A DNA stretch of 64,000 nt from Rotaria sordida. Its lineage: Eukaryota; Rotifera; Eurotatoria; Philodinida; Philodinidae. The DNA is taken from positions 121,076-185,075 of the forward strand of contig CAJNOL010000253.1 of NCBI GenBank assembly GCA_905250125.1, given 5' to 3'. The position numbers were made by a program, and so were the translations under genes. A model generated the notes under the pieces. It searched no databases. It saw nothing but the letters and a program-made list of their open reading frames with translations, and was not told the DNA's origin. Shown here in pieces: positions 23,921 to 44,133 of the stretch. Positions within the stretch are counted from its first letter, which is position 1. Each line of letters begins with the position of its first letter.

Positions 23921-25761
23921 TCTATTCCATATATCTTTTTCTCATATTTTTTTTTCTTCTCTTTCGTTTGTATATGTTGTCAGATGTGTGCATGTGACAG
24001 TTTGTTTTTTTTTTCTTCTTCTTCTTTTGTTTGTCTTACTAGTCGATCTATTTCGCTTTATTATTAATATTTAAACACATACAACACGAAAAGTTATTAA
24101 ATTCAGTCATTTTTTTTTTTCTCCTTTTTGTTTGCTTTTTATATATTAAATTAGAAAAAGATCTTTATATGTCTATGTATATTTCAACGAAAAAAAGAAC
24201 AAGAATATTTCCGAAAACAAAAAAATCACAAATATATATATATATATACACATGTGTGTAATTACTTCGTATGAAAAAAACAAATAATTTTTGTTTACTA
24301 TTCTATTAATTTGATGCTGACTAGTCTTTATTTACTATAATTATGTATGCGTCGTGTGTTTTCTTCTTTGCTCACAATCGGTTTCTTTTCTTTTTTTGAC
24401 ACAAATAAATCAATTTCGAATACAAGATTACTTTCTGTTTTTATTTTATTTTTTTTTTTGTCATTTTAAATTGAAGTTTTTATATTGAAATAATAGATAA
24501 TGATGTGTAAAGATAGTTGGTCAACTTGAAATAATCGATAGTGACATGAAATATATGAAGAGTTTATTATTCGCATTTAAAAAAAAAAGAAAATTGACCT
24601 AATTTTATTTTGATATAAAATGATTGTTTTTGTTTTTGTTATTTTGAAAAGTAAAATTGAATTTCGATCGGATAATTAACTTTCTATATTGTATTCTTCT
24701 TTATAGTTAAAAATAGTTCAATACAAACTTGATCATACAGAGAATGACATCCGAGAAATAACTATGAATAATAATTTAGATATTAATTAGTCATTGTTAG
24801 ATTTCAACTGTTTCCTTACGTGTGAATGTTATAGTTTTGCTAGATCTGTATATTTAATAAGAAATGATTAAATACACTAATACATGATTATAATACAAGT
24901 TTTATTGGTTTTTTTTTCTCTGATCATTATATTATGAGTTATGGTTTTGATAATTAATACAAACTGTCAAAATCATGCAATTTGATTTATTAGTCAAATT
25001 ATTTTATGTTTAGAATAGAAGATAAGTTGAAAAGAAAAGACAATCTATATAGAAATTACATGTAGTTTTATTTTCTATTGATTCTTGTTATCTTATAACA
25101 TCTGGGGGTAAATACATTTTTATGATTATATTTTTATATAAATTATTTTCTAATAACAATAATAAAGAAGCAAAAAAAAATGCATTGATAATTTAAATTA
25201 TATTTGAAATATTAACAATCAGTGAGTTATTTTCTGTAAAAAAAAAAAAAAAAATTGTAATTCTATAGTTACTGATTAATTTCGATAATAGTATAAATTT
25301 GAAAGTTCTAGATTTCCCAATAGATCAATGTTCTCTGTATAGTATACATAAATATTTCATATGTATGAGAAAAGATGTCTTCATTTAAAAAATAAAACAT
25401 TAAATATAATGTTCTTTTGGGAATTAATAATAAAACAAAAATATAATAATGATGAAATATTTTCATACCTAACTAACCAAATGATTATATTTACTTATTA
25501 GTTAAAAAAGAAAAATTTTGCAAGATTTTTTTTTTTTAAGAATTTCACTGTATATGATAATTAGCTATGAGTAAGCTATACCTTTCTTCTATATGAAATA
25601 ATAAAGTATAAATCCTTTTGCGAAATAATCCATTACTTAGATAGAAATAAAAAGAAAAATAAACTTTTGTTTTTAATTTATAATAAGTTTTAAAGAATTA
25701 CCTTTAAGGTTATACAAAAGTATTAATTATTTCAAGAATAGATTAATCATATACAACTATA

Positions 25762-25785
25762 TTTCTTTCTTTCTTTCTTTCTTTA
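25762..25785. repeat. (CTTT)n microsatellite
   Basis: Six tandem CTTT units in intergenic sequence. Confidence 0.8.
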
Positions 25786-26327
25786 CTTCATCATCTAAAT
25801 CTTATATTACTCTTTATATAATTCAATTATGAATATCATTCATAATTGAATTATAAGTTCGAAAGTGAACATATATAAATACATTGAAGCGTTTTATCAA
25901 ATCTTGCGATGATAGATCTTTATTAAATTTATTTTGACGCAAAAAAAAAGAAGAAGAAGAATCTTGATCGATTTTATTTATTAAATTATATCTGACATAA
26001 ACATGATTTTATATACTTTAAATAATATTGTTCATCGAAAAAAACAATTCAATGACTAGCATCGATTTCTTTTTGTTTATTTAATGTTTTCTTTTAATTT
26101 GCATAAATCTTGTAAAAACTGTTCTGTTTACAAACATAAACATAAGCACGAATATAAGTTCCTGAATAAAAAGAGAAAGAAAAAAAACAAACATATGTCA
26201 TATACATTTAAGTGTATGTACGAGATTCTAATGAATAAAAAATAGCAAATTAATCAATTGTGAAAAGACAAATATATAAAGAGAAAAAGAAAAAAAAAAA
26301 GAATTTGCTTAATAAGCAGATGAAAAA

Positions 26328-32758
<6,431 letters not shown>

Positions 32759-35700
32759 GTCTTTTTTCGTGTCACAAAGCAAAGATAGATATATATTTAT
32801 ATGTAAATAGCACCTTGACCAGAAATGTAATATTACAATTGAAAATGTATATATGAATACTAGTTGTCATATGATTCTTCATTGATGATATTGTCGCATA
32901 ATGTATTGATGACAACTATAAACCTAGGTTTTTATTTAATAAAAATCTATTTAAAAAAAAAAACAAAACACAAAAGAAATATATTCATTTATTAGATGAT
33001 GTAAAACCTTGTATATATGAACAAAGAAAATATAAAAAAAAAAAAAAAAAAAAACGATGATACTTCATTGATATATTAATAGGTATGGAAAACATGACAA
33101 GAAGGTTATTAATGTAATCAATATTTATCAAAAGTATATATATGTCAAAAATTTTCTTTTGAAAAATGACTTATATCCTATTATCAATAGAAGCAAATAA
33201 GTGTCAAATTAGGATAAGCTTCAGTTAGAAGAATAGTACAACAAATGTCTGCTTTCCATCATCAATTTATCTGTTCAACCAAATGAGTATAATGATAATT
33301 CGGATCTCCACTAAAAAAGGAATTTTTTCTCTCTCTCTCTCTCTCTCTCTCTCGTGCTCTTTCTCCTTTGCCGGTCACAGATATAAAGTGTCAGAAAAGA
33401 ATCTTTGCACTCAGAGTTGCTCAATCGTCACGATCTTTTAGTAACTATATATATATATGCCTGTCGAGTTATGTTAACCATTAGAATGAGGAAATAGCTA
33501 GTAAAGAATAAAGAAGAGAATGAAGAAGAGAAGAGGTCATCAAACCATCGTTTATTTATCGGACATGCGATTACGTTCATCAATCCCTTCTAACGTAATC
33601 TTATGACCGACTAGTCTTCCTGTTTTCTTCCTCATCAAACAATAAATCGATGAAAGGAAACATCAAATAACAAGCATACTAATATAAATAAATATGCAAC
33701 AGATTTTCTCATGTATCAGAAAATAAATGATATGGAAGAATAAGAATCTTTATATACGTCATTAAATCATATAACAATATTATTTCTTGTAATAGTTAAG
33801 ATTTTGAAAAAAAAGAAAATTTTATATTAAAAACTTAACTATATTCAACATAAAAAAAAAATAATAATATGCTAACGAACGAAAGAATACGAGACATTTA
33901 TTATACGAAAAAAAAGAGAGAAAAAAATGACAGAAGCAAGACGACAAACTGTCATAGACCAATAATATTCATATCGTTTATATGGTGGCGTTAGAAGCCG
34001 TTTTTTAATTATCTATATTTATTATTATTATTATTAAAATGAAAAACAAATAGATGTAATTGAATTACTTAAAATCGTTATATCCGATAGCAGAAAAAGC
34101 ATTAGTACATATATAACACGTTCAAATATTAATCGATAATCAATATAGGAAAGTTTTCTCGATAATATTATCGTAAACAAACAAACTGACAAAATCAGTA
34201 TATTTTACTAGTTCGATTTTATATCCAGAAGATAATATCACAATTGATTCAAAAGAAAAAGATTTATTATTTAAATTAAAGTTGATTATGTTTGAAAACA
34301 TGTATATATGTATTATTATTCTAGTAAAATTATTGTTTGTATTTTCCAATTAAATAATGAGATATACAAATGATCTATGTATGACTTAAGTTAACCAAAA
34401 GATTGCAATAGTAATAATGATGACGTACATACAAATAATTAGTTCCTAGGAAATTGTTTTCCAATTATTTTCTTTTTTCTTATATTAGAGAAAGCCATTA
34501 TCTTAATTGTAGTACTCAATATAATGGTGAAAAAAATTCAATTTGGTTGATTAATTTTTTTATTGAATATGGTTGACTAGAGAATATTTCAACTGGATAT
34601 TTTCATATAAGAACAAAACGACAAATATGATATTAAACAGTGCTTAAAACAAATCAATTATATCAGAATGTATCATAATTATTTTACAGTCATAGTATTC
34701 GATAATTGCAACAACAACTAGGTCATTTTTAGATGTTTTACTTAAATGATAATTTAATCTATGTATTAAATATTGTGTTTGTGTATTTAGTTAATACTCG
34801 ACTTTTTTTTGACATTGATAGGCAAATTTTTTTTCCTGTTCGTTTGTTATATTGAGAATATAATACTTAAATTCGATCACTCATGTATTTCTTTTTTTTT
34901 GTTTATCAAAGGAATAAGAAATATTGCTGATAACCAATATGTTTGTTTTCTTGTAGGTTTCAGCATCATCGACCTTTTGACAAAGGACAATATACAGTGA
35001 CTATTTCTCTTCTTTTTTTTTTTTGTTTCATCCATTGAAAGTATAAGAAAAAGTAAATAATACAAAAGTTCATTGCTTTATTCTTTGATCATATTGAATA
35101 GCAACATCTTGACATTTACAAACAGATTTTTTGAAAATGTGTTTCTTTTTTTTTTCTCTTTGAGTCAACAATAGATTTAATAAATGAATGAATAATATAT
35201 AGATAATAATCTTAATCTAAATAAACTAAGTTCTTTTATCATTTTAATTAAAATGAACTTTAATTTTTATTTACTGAACAAGATAATTAAATATTTATAT
35301 TTTCTTTTTTATTTTATTACAATTAATAGAATAATAAATTTGATTATATAAATTCATTGATTAATTTCTCTAAAAAAAAAAAACTCGACTAGTTATAAGA
35401 GTATACAAAGAGAAGTATGAGTACAGTATTTTCATGATATTCTTAATAAGAAAGTATTATTGTAAAATGAAACGCTTCATATTTCATTTTAAAATATAAT
35501 GACCATACCCAATGATTATCTGTCATGACAGAAAAAGAAAAATATAAAAGTAACCTTCATAATACAAATCATAGAAGATTTCAATTTCTATTATGATTAA
35601 ACCTAGAAGAAGCATTACAATAACAAAAAAAAAAAAAAAAAAGAAAGTCAAATCAGGTTTCACTTTACTTACCAACTCGAATACTCTCGCTGCTAATAAT

Positions 35701-36259
35701 ATAAGATTTGTATCGTCTAGTATAGAAAACTTTAAGGTTTTCTTCTTTGACCTTTGAAAATATATTATAAAATAACTGATTAATATAACATAAAGGAAAA
35801 GAAAAGAATAATCTGTTTTGTTGTTTTTTTTTTTCGAATTCACTATTTTTATTCTATTACATAAAAAAAGATAAGCATTCAAAATTTTCAATAAGTTTTT
35901 ATTATTCATATTATTTTATCGACAATAGAAACAATGAATTTGATTAAATCTATCTATTCTTGATAAATTATTGTTTTGAACAAAGAAAAGACATGTTTTA
36001 TATATTTTCTAGTTTAAATAGAAGTATTTTTTTCAAAACAAGACGTGCAAAGAAAAGTAAATAAAAGAAGAATGGAGAAATATAAATAGATAGACTAGTG
36101 ATATAATGATCAGTCAGAAAATACTTATATGTATGATTATATAGATATTTATAGATACATTGAAAGAAAGAATTACAACATAACAGACGTATGCATATTG
36201 AATGAAACTGACTGAATGTTTGGCAAATAATATTAATCTTTATTTGAATTAAATCAAAC
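32759..36259. other. divergent intergenic region upstream of ARHGAP39 and the 36260 gene
   Basis: 3.5 kb between two outward-pointing starts. No exon fits the reading phase of ARHGAP39 other than the one at 32758-32748. Long poly-A/T runs, a (CT)n tract and scattered short ORFs only. Further 5' UTR exons may lie here. Confidence 0.5.
33329..33353. repeat. (CT)n microsatellite
   Basis: About twelve tandem CT units. Confidence 0.85.
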
Positions 36260-36856
36260 ATGTCGAATGATAAACTATCTACATTATCCACATCTATAGA
36301 AGATATTGATGTTACAAACACTCGTCGAGTAACATTAACTCGTAGTGGTGTTGCCGGTCTATTCGCTCAATCATCTTATGATACTGGTGAAAAAATAGCG
36401 ACAACAAATTTGACACGTCCTGCTCGAGAATATCGGCCTCCACCACCAGTCACTCATTCATGGTTAAAATCTACTTCAACAACATCGAATAATACAAATA
36501 GTAATTCATTTTGTTCTAAAGGTCCAACTGTAGCAGCACAACGATCATCTTTATTTCGATATGTTATTCAACGTTCATCATCATTTGCTACAACTGCTGT
36601 TTCACAAGTTATGTCAAATACACGTCGTCATACATTAAAACAAATACGTTCAATCTGTAATCAACATGATAAAGTTTCATCAATTGATACAGATTTTGAA
36701 CCAGTTGCATCAATAACCAATTGTTTAGAAGCACCATCAATTGCTGCCGTACAAATTTGTCGTTCAATATCAATGCCTAATGCAACTGATAAATATCGTC
36801 AACATTATAAACAACAACAACATCTATTAGTTAAAAGTAGCGGAAAACCTATATAA
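36260..36856 (+). CDS. unrecognised 198-aa single-exon protein
   Basis: I do not recognise this protein. The frame is open from ATG to TAA without introns. Its codon use and amino-acid content look like the neighbouring real genes: varied composition, no low-complexity run longer than a few residues, third positions mostly A/T. It is Ser/Thr/Arg-rich with no signal peptide or membrane segment. It contains a proline patch (YRPPPPVTHSW), two Arg/Ser clusters (LFRYVIQRSSS; RRHTLKQIRS) that could be basic phosphorylation sites, and a polar C-terminal Gln run (QQQQ). It lies between ARHGAP39 (divergent) and PAAF1 (convergent). It could be a lineage-specific gene or one whose family is too diverged to see. 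Confidence 0.68.
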   Translation: MSNDKLSTLSTSIEDIDVTNTRRVTLTRSGVAGLFAQSSYDTGEKIATTNLTRPAREYRPPPPVTHSWLKSTSTTSNNTNSNSFCSKGPTVAAQRSSLFRYVIQRSSSFATTAVSQVMSNTRRHTLKQIRSICNQHDKVSSIDTDFEPVASITNCLEAPSIAAVQICRSISMPNATDKYRQHYKQQQHLLVKSSGKPI

Positions 36857-37570
36857 ATTATTTATTTTCTTTTCTTTATATGATAATATATAATATATAA
36901 TATGAATTGACATGTATTTTTTTTTTCTGCTTAACTTATTTTCTGGTTTTTTTTTCTCTTTTGTCTTGTTGTTATATAAATAATTGAACTTTAAAAATAA
37001 AAACAATATATATTTATTTATGTATAAATTATTTATATATATGTATAAAAACAAAAATATATCAAAGAATATGAAATGATGAACATAGAAGTTTTTTTTT
37101 CTTCTAAACCTTCTATGTTAAACTTGTAAGGAAACGGTCTAGTTCCGGTTCCGATTCCGTCAAACGGAAATCGTCAGCGGAAGTTTTTCGGACAAAGACA
37201 TATAATCTATATTCAATCAAACTTTAATTTGACAAAATATGATTTCATTTCTCTCTAAAAGTTAATAGGTTGTTTTTGTATTGGTAAATTCAAATTTTAA
37301 TCGAAATCTATTTGAAATCAATTTTATATTAAATTTTATTAAATTTTCATGTAAGAATTTATGCTGGAATTATATTTTGCTTGACTAATATCATATAAAT
37401 AAAAGACGTAAAAAAAAAATTGTGCTTGAATACATTTCTCACAACTATAGAGAACAATCAAGGAAAGACACACACAAAAACAACAACAAATAAAACTCAT
37501 CTAATAATCTCATCCGACAAATCTGTTTTACAGAATAAAACATGAAAAAAAAAAAAACATGAAAATCTAT

Positions 37571-39072
37571 TTATTCTACATTCTCATAGACACGTACAAG
37601 ACCATCACGACAAATTGAATAAACTTTATTATTAAATACTTTTCCGTTCAGAATAGATTCATCTGCACCTGTAAAATCACGAACATGAAATTGTTCTACA
37701 TCCGACATTGATTTTAATTCATCTTTATTATATTCAAAACAACTACCATCAGTTGTTGTTATTAATATACCTTGTTGATCACGACTAGGAACAATACATG
37801 TTATTTTTCCTCGTTGTTCTTTCCATGTATGAATAGGTATATCATTTAATTGTCGTATATCATAAATACCAATTATTGATTGTTCAGTACCATAAATAAG
37901 TTGATTTAATTCTGACAAATAACAAAGTGTACTAATTGGTGAACCAATTGTAATTGTACTTATTGTTTCTTTAGAATTAATTTTATTTGAATTATAAAAA
38001 CGAATTGAACCATCACTACAAGCACAAGCTAATAATGATGAATCAATTAAACTGACACAATTAATATTATTTTGTTGTAATTCAACTATTTTATTTAATT
38101 GTTCATTTTTTTTAATATCCCATAATATAACAGTACCATCATTTGATGCACTTAATACATGTTGTTGATTAATTGCATGAACATCATTAATACGTGAATG
38201 ATGTCCACTAAATGTTACATTTTGTATTTCTTTATTATCATTATCAAGTGACCAAACTTTAACACGCATATCAGCTCCCCCAGAGACGACAGCAAAATCT
38301 AAATAAAAAAAGTTGATTAAGTTCAAATATATATATAAAATAATATTACCTGATGGAAAAAATCGACTTACATAAACATCTTCAACATGACCTTTTAATT
38401 TACGTCGTATTTCACCTACAAAAAATATAATTTAATATATTTTTTAAATAAATTTAATTATGAATATTTACCATTTTCAATATCCCAAATAGTAATTTTT
38501 CCATTATTTAATGCTGTTAAACCAACACCACCAGAACTAATATCAAACCAATGAGGATAAACTGATAAATGTGGTTGCTGTGTTTGATTTTTAGGAAGTT
38601 CAGGTACATTAATTAATGGATCTGATTCATGATTATTTTCATCATCATCATGTCTACTTGTTGTAGAAAATGATTTTATTGGTCCTAAAAAAAAAAATTA
38701 TATTATTTAAAATTTAAAAATAAAGAATAAAAAAACCAATATTTATTTACCTTGAAATGTATGACTAAAATCAGTATCTCGAATTTTAATACGTAATTGT
38801 TGTTGATTTCTATCAATATCATTCGGTTGAAAATTATCACTTGTTGATGTTTTGTAAATTTTAGCTGCTTCATCTGCTAAAGCTTTTATTGAACACACAC
38901 CATGAATATTTTGTGCTATACGTGATAGACTAGCACTGCCAGATTTAAATTCAAGCCAAACATCAACAGGTAATGTTTTCATTTTTAGATTAGTAGACCA
39001 ATCATGTTGAATAATAATACGTGGATGTGTTACTATTTTATTTAAAGCAGTTAAATCAGCTGGAGCAGCCAT
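37571..39072 (-). CDS. PAAF1: PAAF1, proteasomal ATPase-associated factor 1 (WD repeats)
   Basis: Four exons: 39072-38751, 38684-38472, 38415-38350, 38298-37571; 442 aa (human about 392). In known species it binds the 19S regulatory ATPases (Rpt subunits) and acts as assembly chaperone or inhibitor of 26S association. The N-terminus carries RIIIQHDWSTNL like the human IQSDWAQAL. WD-type blades include ITIWDIENG, KLKGHVEDVYVSRFFPS, VVSGGADMRVKVW, FSGHHSRINDV and VLSASNDGTVILWD. The C-terminal signature is FTGAD...VYSICRDGLVRVYE, as in PAAF1. The start was chosen at MAAPAD because an upstream in-frame Met would add 21 residues with poor composition. Extra length lies in an N-terminal Asp/Asn-rich linker (residues about 110-130). 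Confidence 0.9.
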
Positions 39073-39182
39073 TTTTTTTTTTTTTTGGTGTTCAAATCTA
39101 AAGATATGACAATCAATGTATGATAGTAGTTTCAACTGATGTTAGTACACCATTCTTTTTAATTTTTACTCATAAGATAATC

Positions 39183-39189
<7 letters not shown>

Positions 39190-39214
<25 letters not shown>
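39190..39214. repeat. (AG)n microsatellite
   Basis: About twelve tandem AG units between PAAF1 and the DSP1-like gene. Confidence 0.85.
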
Positions 39215-39222
<8 letters not shown>

Positions 39223-39665
39223 CAAGAGTATGTCTGACATTATCCTGTAAAAAAACAGCAGACAAAAGTAAGAACAAAAAAAAGACAATGTTGTTTGTCA
39301 TGATGCAAAAAAAAAAATGACAACAAGAAATAGGACAATACATACAGGCTAAGTATGTGAATGGTTTTTCGTTTTCTTTTTTTTTTTTTTTTTCATGTAC
39401 ATCAAACAGTCACAGTACGAACAAATACAAAAAGAAAAACAAAACAAAAAAAAAAAAACGAAAGAAAAAAAGACAATCAAATTGATGATGTACTTCTATA
39501 TCTACATCATCAAAGAAGAAGAAGAATAAGGAAAAAAAAACCACGAATCAAGACAAGTATAAGAATCAAAAACAAAAACAAATAGCGCAATACTTTTTTT
39601 TTTTTCCTTTAATGTTTATTATTACTCGATGGATTTTTCCAGAAAAACAAAATTTAAATTTTTAT

Positions 39666-39737
39666 CTATTCTTCAACTTCAGATTCATTATCATCATCAT
39701 CATCATCACCATCATCATCATCATGTTGTTGTTCACC

Positions 39738-39771
<34 letters not shown>

Positions 39772-42700
39772 TTATTTGTTGAATTTGCATTGGCTGTTGT
39801 TAAGGTTTGGTAAGTCTAATAAACAAAATATTAAAAAAAAAATAAAAGAATAAGTTGTTTATTTTATGTTTACTTGATGCTGAAGATGTTGTTGTAATTG
39901 TTGTTGTTGTAATGCTTGAAATTGTTGCATTTGAACCTATATAGAAAAATATTTTTATTCTTATCAATTAAATATAAAGAAACAAAAAAAAAAAAAAAGT
40001 TCAAAGCTGCAAGTATAAGAAGAAGTAAGCACACACGTATATGTATATATATATATATATATTCGATACAATGATAAAAGACGAAAGAAGCACAGCAGTA
40101 TATGAAGAAAATTAAATACTTACCAATAAGTATAATTATATTCATATATTTAATGAGTATAAAAAGTTATATTATGGTTATCAATTTTTTTTTTCTATCT
40201 ATTTTTTTTTTTGATTTGTTATGTTTACACAAAACAAAATGGAACAAACAAAAAAATAATTGACAACAGATCTTTTTGTTTTTTTTGAAATTAAAAAACA
40301 AAAGCAGAAGAAAACAAAAACCGGAAGAAAAAAAAAATGCTGCTCTTTGATGTCGATGTACCAATTATTTATCAATCATAGTTTATCTTTATATATATAC
40401 ATGCACACTCTATTTATCAGATTTGTAAGACAAACAAGAAAAAAACGGACATAAACAAACAAAAGAAAATAGGAATAGAGAGATTCATTTGTCATATACA
40501 TATATATATCTTTATATATATATACATATGAATGGCAATAAATAAAAATTGGTGACTGAATTGTTTTTTGTATAATTTATATTGAAAAGAAAGAAGAGTG
40601 GATATGAGTATACATATATATATATGTGTGTGTGTGTGTGTGCATACTACTGCTAATGCTCACTCATATCCTACATTGTTATGTGGCATTTGTAACGAAT
40701 AACCATTATAATGAGGAAAAAGCGAGGCTGCTAAACCATTATCTTGGAAATTGTTCATTTGAGCAAAAGCCTGGAGAGAAAATTGTAAATAAAATTAATC
40801 AATCAATTCTATTAATTACTTGTGGTTGAAAAGATTGCATTGGATTGAACGGCGGTAATTGGTATGGTACAGGAGAGTACTGTTGTTGTTGTTGTTGTTG
40901 TTGTTGCTGCTGTTGCTGTTGCTGTTGTGACTTGATAAAAGAAAATGAAAAAAATTTCGATTTTAAAAAACTTAATTTACATCTTGATGTATTCTGACTT
41001 GTTGATCGGAGTGATGCGTTGGTTGTTGTTGTTGTTGTGTTAATGCCTGAGATGATGAATTTGATTTAGCAGCTTTTTTATTAGCTACTCTAAAATCATT
41101 CATTTCCTAATAATAATAATAATAAAAAAAAAAAAAATAAATAATATTAAAACAAAATCAATCAATCATAACTGACTTTTTCATATCTTTCCTTATCTCG
41201 TTGTGCGGCTTCTTCATAACTTTGTTTTCCATCAGGTGCCGTATGATTCCATCGATCACCTAATTCTTTAGCTATTTCACCAACAGATAAACTTGGATTT
41301 ACTGCTTTTAATTTAGGACGTTCTTCTTTACAATAATGAAAAAATGCCGATCTAAAGAAAAATCAATAGGAAAGTTTTTTTTTTTTATTTTTGATGTTTT
41401 CAAAACAACAAAAATTTTACAATGGCCGTTTTGGTGCCAATGGATCTTTTTTTTTCTTTTTTCGTTTTTCACCGGGTTGATAAGCAGCCATTTCACGTTC
41501 AAATCTTTGTTTATCTATTTCAGCTTGTGCAGCAAATTTAGATTTTTCAGTATCAGTCATTGTCTATTAAATAAAGAACAAAAAAAAAAAGAAAAAAATA
41601 ATAATAGTAATAATAACGTTGTTTTTTTTCCCCTCCTTTTGTTCTCTAATGCAGCTGTTCTTCGCACAATCATTCACTTAATCCTATATAATTTTTTTTA
41701 TTGTTTGTCCTTGATCAGAGAAAGTATGCAACAAAAAAAAAAAAAAACGAAGAAGATGAAGTATAATAGAATTGATCGAGAAAATGAAAAATGTACGAAA
41801 TAATCATTTAATTATATGAACAGAAATTGATGATTTTTTGATTAATTCTATTATGATTTTAGTCTGACACATTTCATCTAAATGTCTATTTGTGAATCGA
41901 TAGTTTTAGATCTCTTATCATTTTTAAGCTAAAGTCTTTCATCTATAAAATTGATTAATTTTTTTCTTTTTTTGTTTGTGTTTCTTATTTTTTGATTAAT
42001 ATCTTACCTTCCATTTTTCGGCACATTTTTTTGAGAATTCACTAAAATTAGCATTCTCATTTGGATACGCTTTTCTATGTTCATCTCGACATTTTTGTAC
42101 AAAAAATGTATATGCACTCATTCGACCTTTTGGTTTATTCATTTCTTTAGGTGGATGAGAATGCTGATGATGATCACGATTTTGTGTTGATGCTGCTTGT
42201 GATTGTGGAATTAAATGATGAACTTGTTGTGCTTGTGACATCATATGTGGTAATGATGCCTGTTGTTGTTGTTGTTGTGGATGATAACTAAAAAGAAATT
42301 AATATATATATATATATACAAAAAAAGAAAAACAAAATCTATATGCGGAATTTTAATAATTTGAAGAAAGAAAAACTATTTAAAACAAAAAGTTCTTTTG
42401 ATCTTTTCATTTTACTCACTACATTTGCATTGGTTGTTGTTGTTGCTGTTGCTGTTGTTGTTGTGGCACTATCATCGATTGATAATATAGTGCAGAAGTC
42501 ATTTTTTAAATTATAATTATAATGTATTACATTGATAATTATTCGATCTGTAATCGAAGGATCGTTTTTATTTAATATTATCTTTATTATCAAATCGACC
42601 ATCATCATCATTATCACTCAATATCCGTGTATAAATGGAAAAAACTTAAGCAAACGACACCATCCATTACATTCTCTTTTTCTTCTTCTTCTTCTGCGTC

Positions 42701-44133
42701 TCCTGATACATATGTGCATGTGGCAATGATGATGATGATGGGGGGCACGCGTTATACATGTGTATTATAGCAACGACAAGGGGGAGAAAAAAAAGCACCG
42801 GAGAACACGCGCAGACCCAAATGTACGTATTTGAAAAAAAAACAACTCATCATACTGTTCGCTTTGATAGAAACACAAAAAAAAACGAAGGGAAAAAAAA
42901 ACCGGCAACTTGAATGACGGCATGGTAATATGTATGTGGAATGCGACGACGAAAGGTCCCCTTCGTTTTTTTTCTCTCTCTCTCTCGCTTTTCTAATCGC
43001 TTCTTCTCTACTTCTCTTTCTATGTTTGTGCGTTAGCCGCGGCGGCTACATCAATCTATATAATTATTTCTTGTTTCGTTCGTTAAGAGAAAAAAAAATC
43101 GATAGCACAAGAGAGAAAAAAGAAAAGAGATTGTTCTGTTGTTAGCAAATCAAGAATATATGCCCTCTCTCGTTTTTTTTTCTTCTTTCTTTTTTTTTTG
43201 CTTTTTCTCTTCGTCCGACAACAGAACAGAGAAAGAAAAACTCAATTAATCGGAGCGCATATACGTATAGATAGGTTTGAAATTTTGTCGGACATGTTCG
43301 CCAAGGGTCAAGTAGAGCGAGAATGACGAGAAGAAAGAGTACGAGAGAGAGAGAGAGAGAAGAGCAAATAGATGAACGACCCTGATGATTTATCGCCTAT
43401 TGATTTCGGGTCAGGCATTAAAATAATTTTCTTTTAATATTCTCTTCTGAAAATTAAGCAGAACAAAGAGAAGAGGAAGAAGAAGAAAAAAAGAACAGCA
43501 AACGCGAGAAATAACCTCAAATAACGACAAACAATGATTATAAAAGTGATGAGCAACGACAGCCGATTGTCAGAAGTAATTCCATTTAAACTACTATATT
43601 TTTTTTTAATATTTTCAACGCTCTATTGAGAAGAAAAAATGTCATGGAGAGAATGTTGTTAATGAATCGAAAGGTTATATGAAATGTAAACAATGGAAGA
43701 AAACGCACATATATATATATACATATATATATATGTATTAATATCGATCTTAAATATATAAAATTCTTTTTTTTTTTAATATGAATCCAATTAATAGTGA
43801 CAGCTACTTGACAAATGCTTGTCAAAATCATTTATTGTATGAACGAACATTCGTTATTCATGATCAACTAAAAGACCTATTTCATTTATATTGTACGTAT
43901 ATCCGAACACGTGAGAATCGTATTTTTTTAAGTGTTTGACATAAGAAGTTATGTCTTGACGAACAAAAAAAAAGGGAATGTCAAGTAGTAAGATAGATAA
44001 AAAGCAAAAACAAAAGGTTTTCAAACCAGTGTTATCCTTACCCAGTTGGTATTTGCATTTGTTGTCGATCAGGTAATTGCATAAGTGGAAAATGTTGATG
44101 TGGATGCATACCGTCAACAAATGGTGAGAACAT
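39666..44133 (-). CDS. DSP1-like HMG-box protein (HMGB family), two alternative first exons
   Basis: Shared exons: 42287-42008, 41563-41421, 41351-41177, 41106-40981, 40930-40820, 40770-40675, 39936-39874, 39815-39666. First exon is either 44133-44042 ([13 protein letters not shown]..., 411 aa) or 42502-42420 ([10 protein letters not shown]... with poly-Gln, 408 aa); both end in phase 2. Non-sequence-specific DNA-bending chromatin protein. HMG box [21 protein letters not shown]...[10 protein letters not shown]; basic linker [14 protein letters not shown]; box [17 protein letters not shown]...[11 protein letters not shown]. Then Gln-rich segments, an Asn run and an acidic tail ending in E-S-E-V-E-E. 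This order (Gln-rich N-terminus, two boxes, Gln, acidic tail) is that of fly Dorsal switch protein 1. The 40675 donor (GTAGGA) is weak; reading on gives a stop a few codons later, so an alternative shorter C-terminus is possible. Confidence 0.85.
40625..40642. repeat. (TG)n microsatellite
   Basis: Tandem TG repeat in an intron of the DSP1-like gene, preceded by a (TA)n run. Confidence 0.8.
42420..42502 (-). CDS. proximal alternative first exon of the DSP1-like gene
   Basis: Codes [13 protein letters not shown], nine to ten Gln, PMQM and two bases, then a strong GTGAGT donor. It joins exon 42287-42008 in the same phase as the distal first exon. Its own promoter would lie within the distal isoform's first intron. 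Confidence 0.65.
44042..44133 (-). CDS. distal alternative first exon of the DSP1-like gene
   Basis: Codes [20 protein letters not shown]... and two bases of Gly, followed by a GTAAGG donor. The intron to 42287 spans 1.75 kb and includes the proximal exon. Confidence 0.65.

Larger units (their letters stand above)
23676..26327. other. convergent intergenic region, G-alpha-o 3' end to ARHGAP39 3' end
   Basis: No coding exon is supported. It contains the G-alpha-o 3' UTR with several possible AATAAA signals (for example near 24405), then AT-rich sequence with microsatellites and long homopolymers. Confidence 0.5.

Noticed and set aside
35523-35909. Minus-strand ORF considered as the first exon of ARHGAP39
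   Set aside because: Joining its donor to the WW1 exon creates a TGA stop. The exon at 32758-32748 fits phase and start instead.
37131-37195. GC-richer patch with GGTTCCG/CGGAAA blocks, possibly a hAT remnant
   Set aside because: Too short, with no paired arm or target duplication.
41336-41803. Plus-strand ORF of 155 codons
   Set aside because: Phe/Lys-rich antisense of HMG-box exons and introns; no support as a gene.
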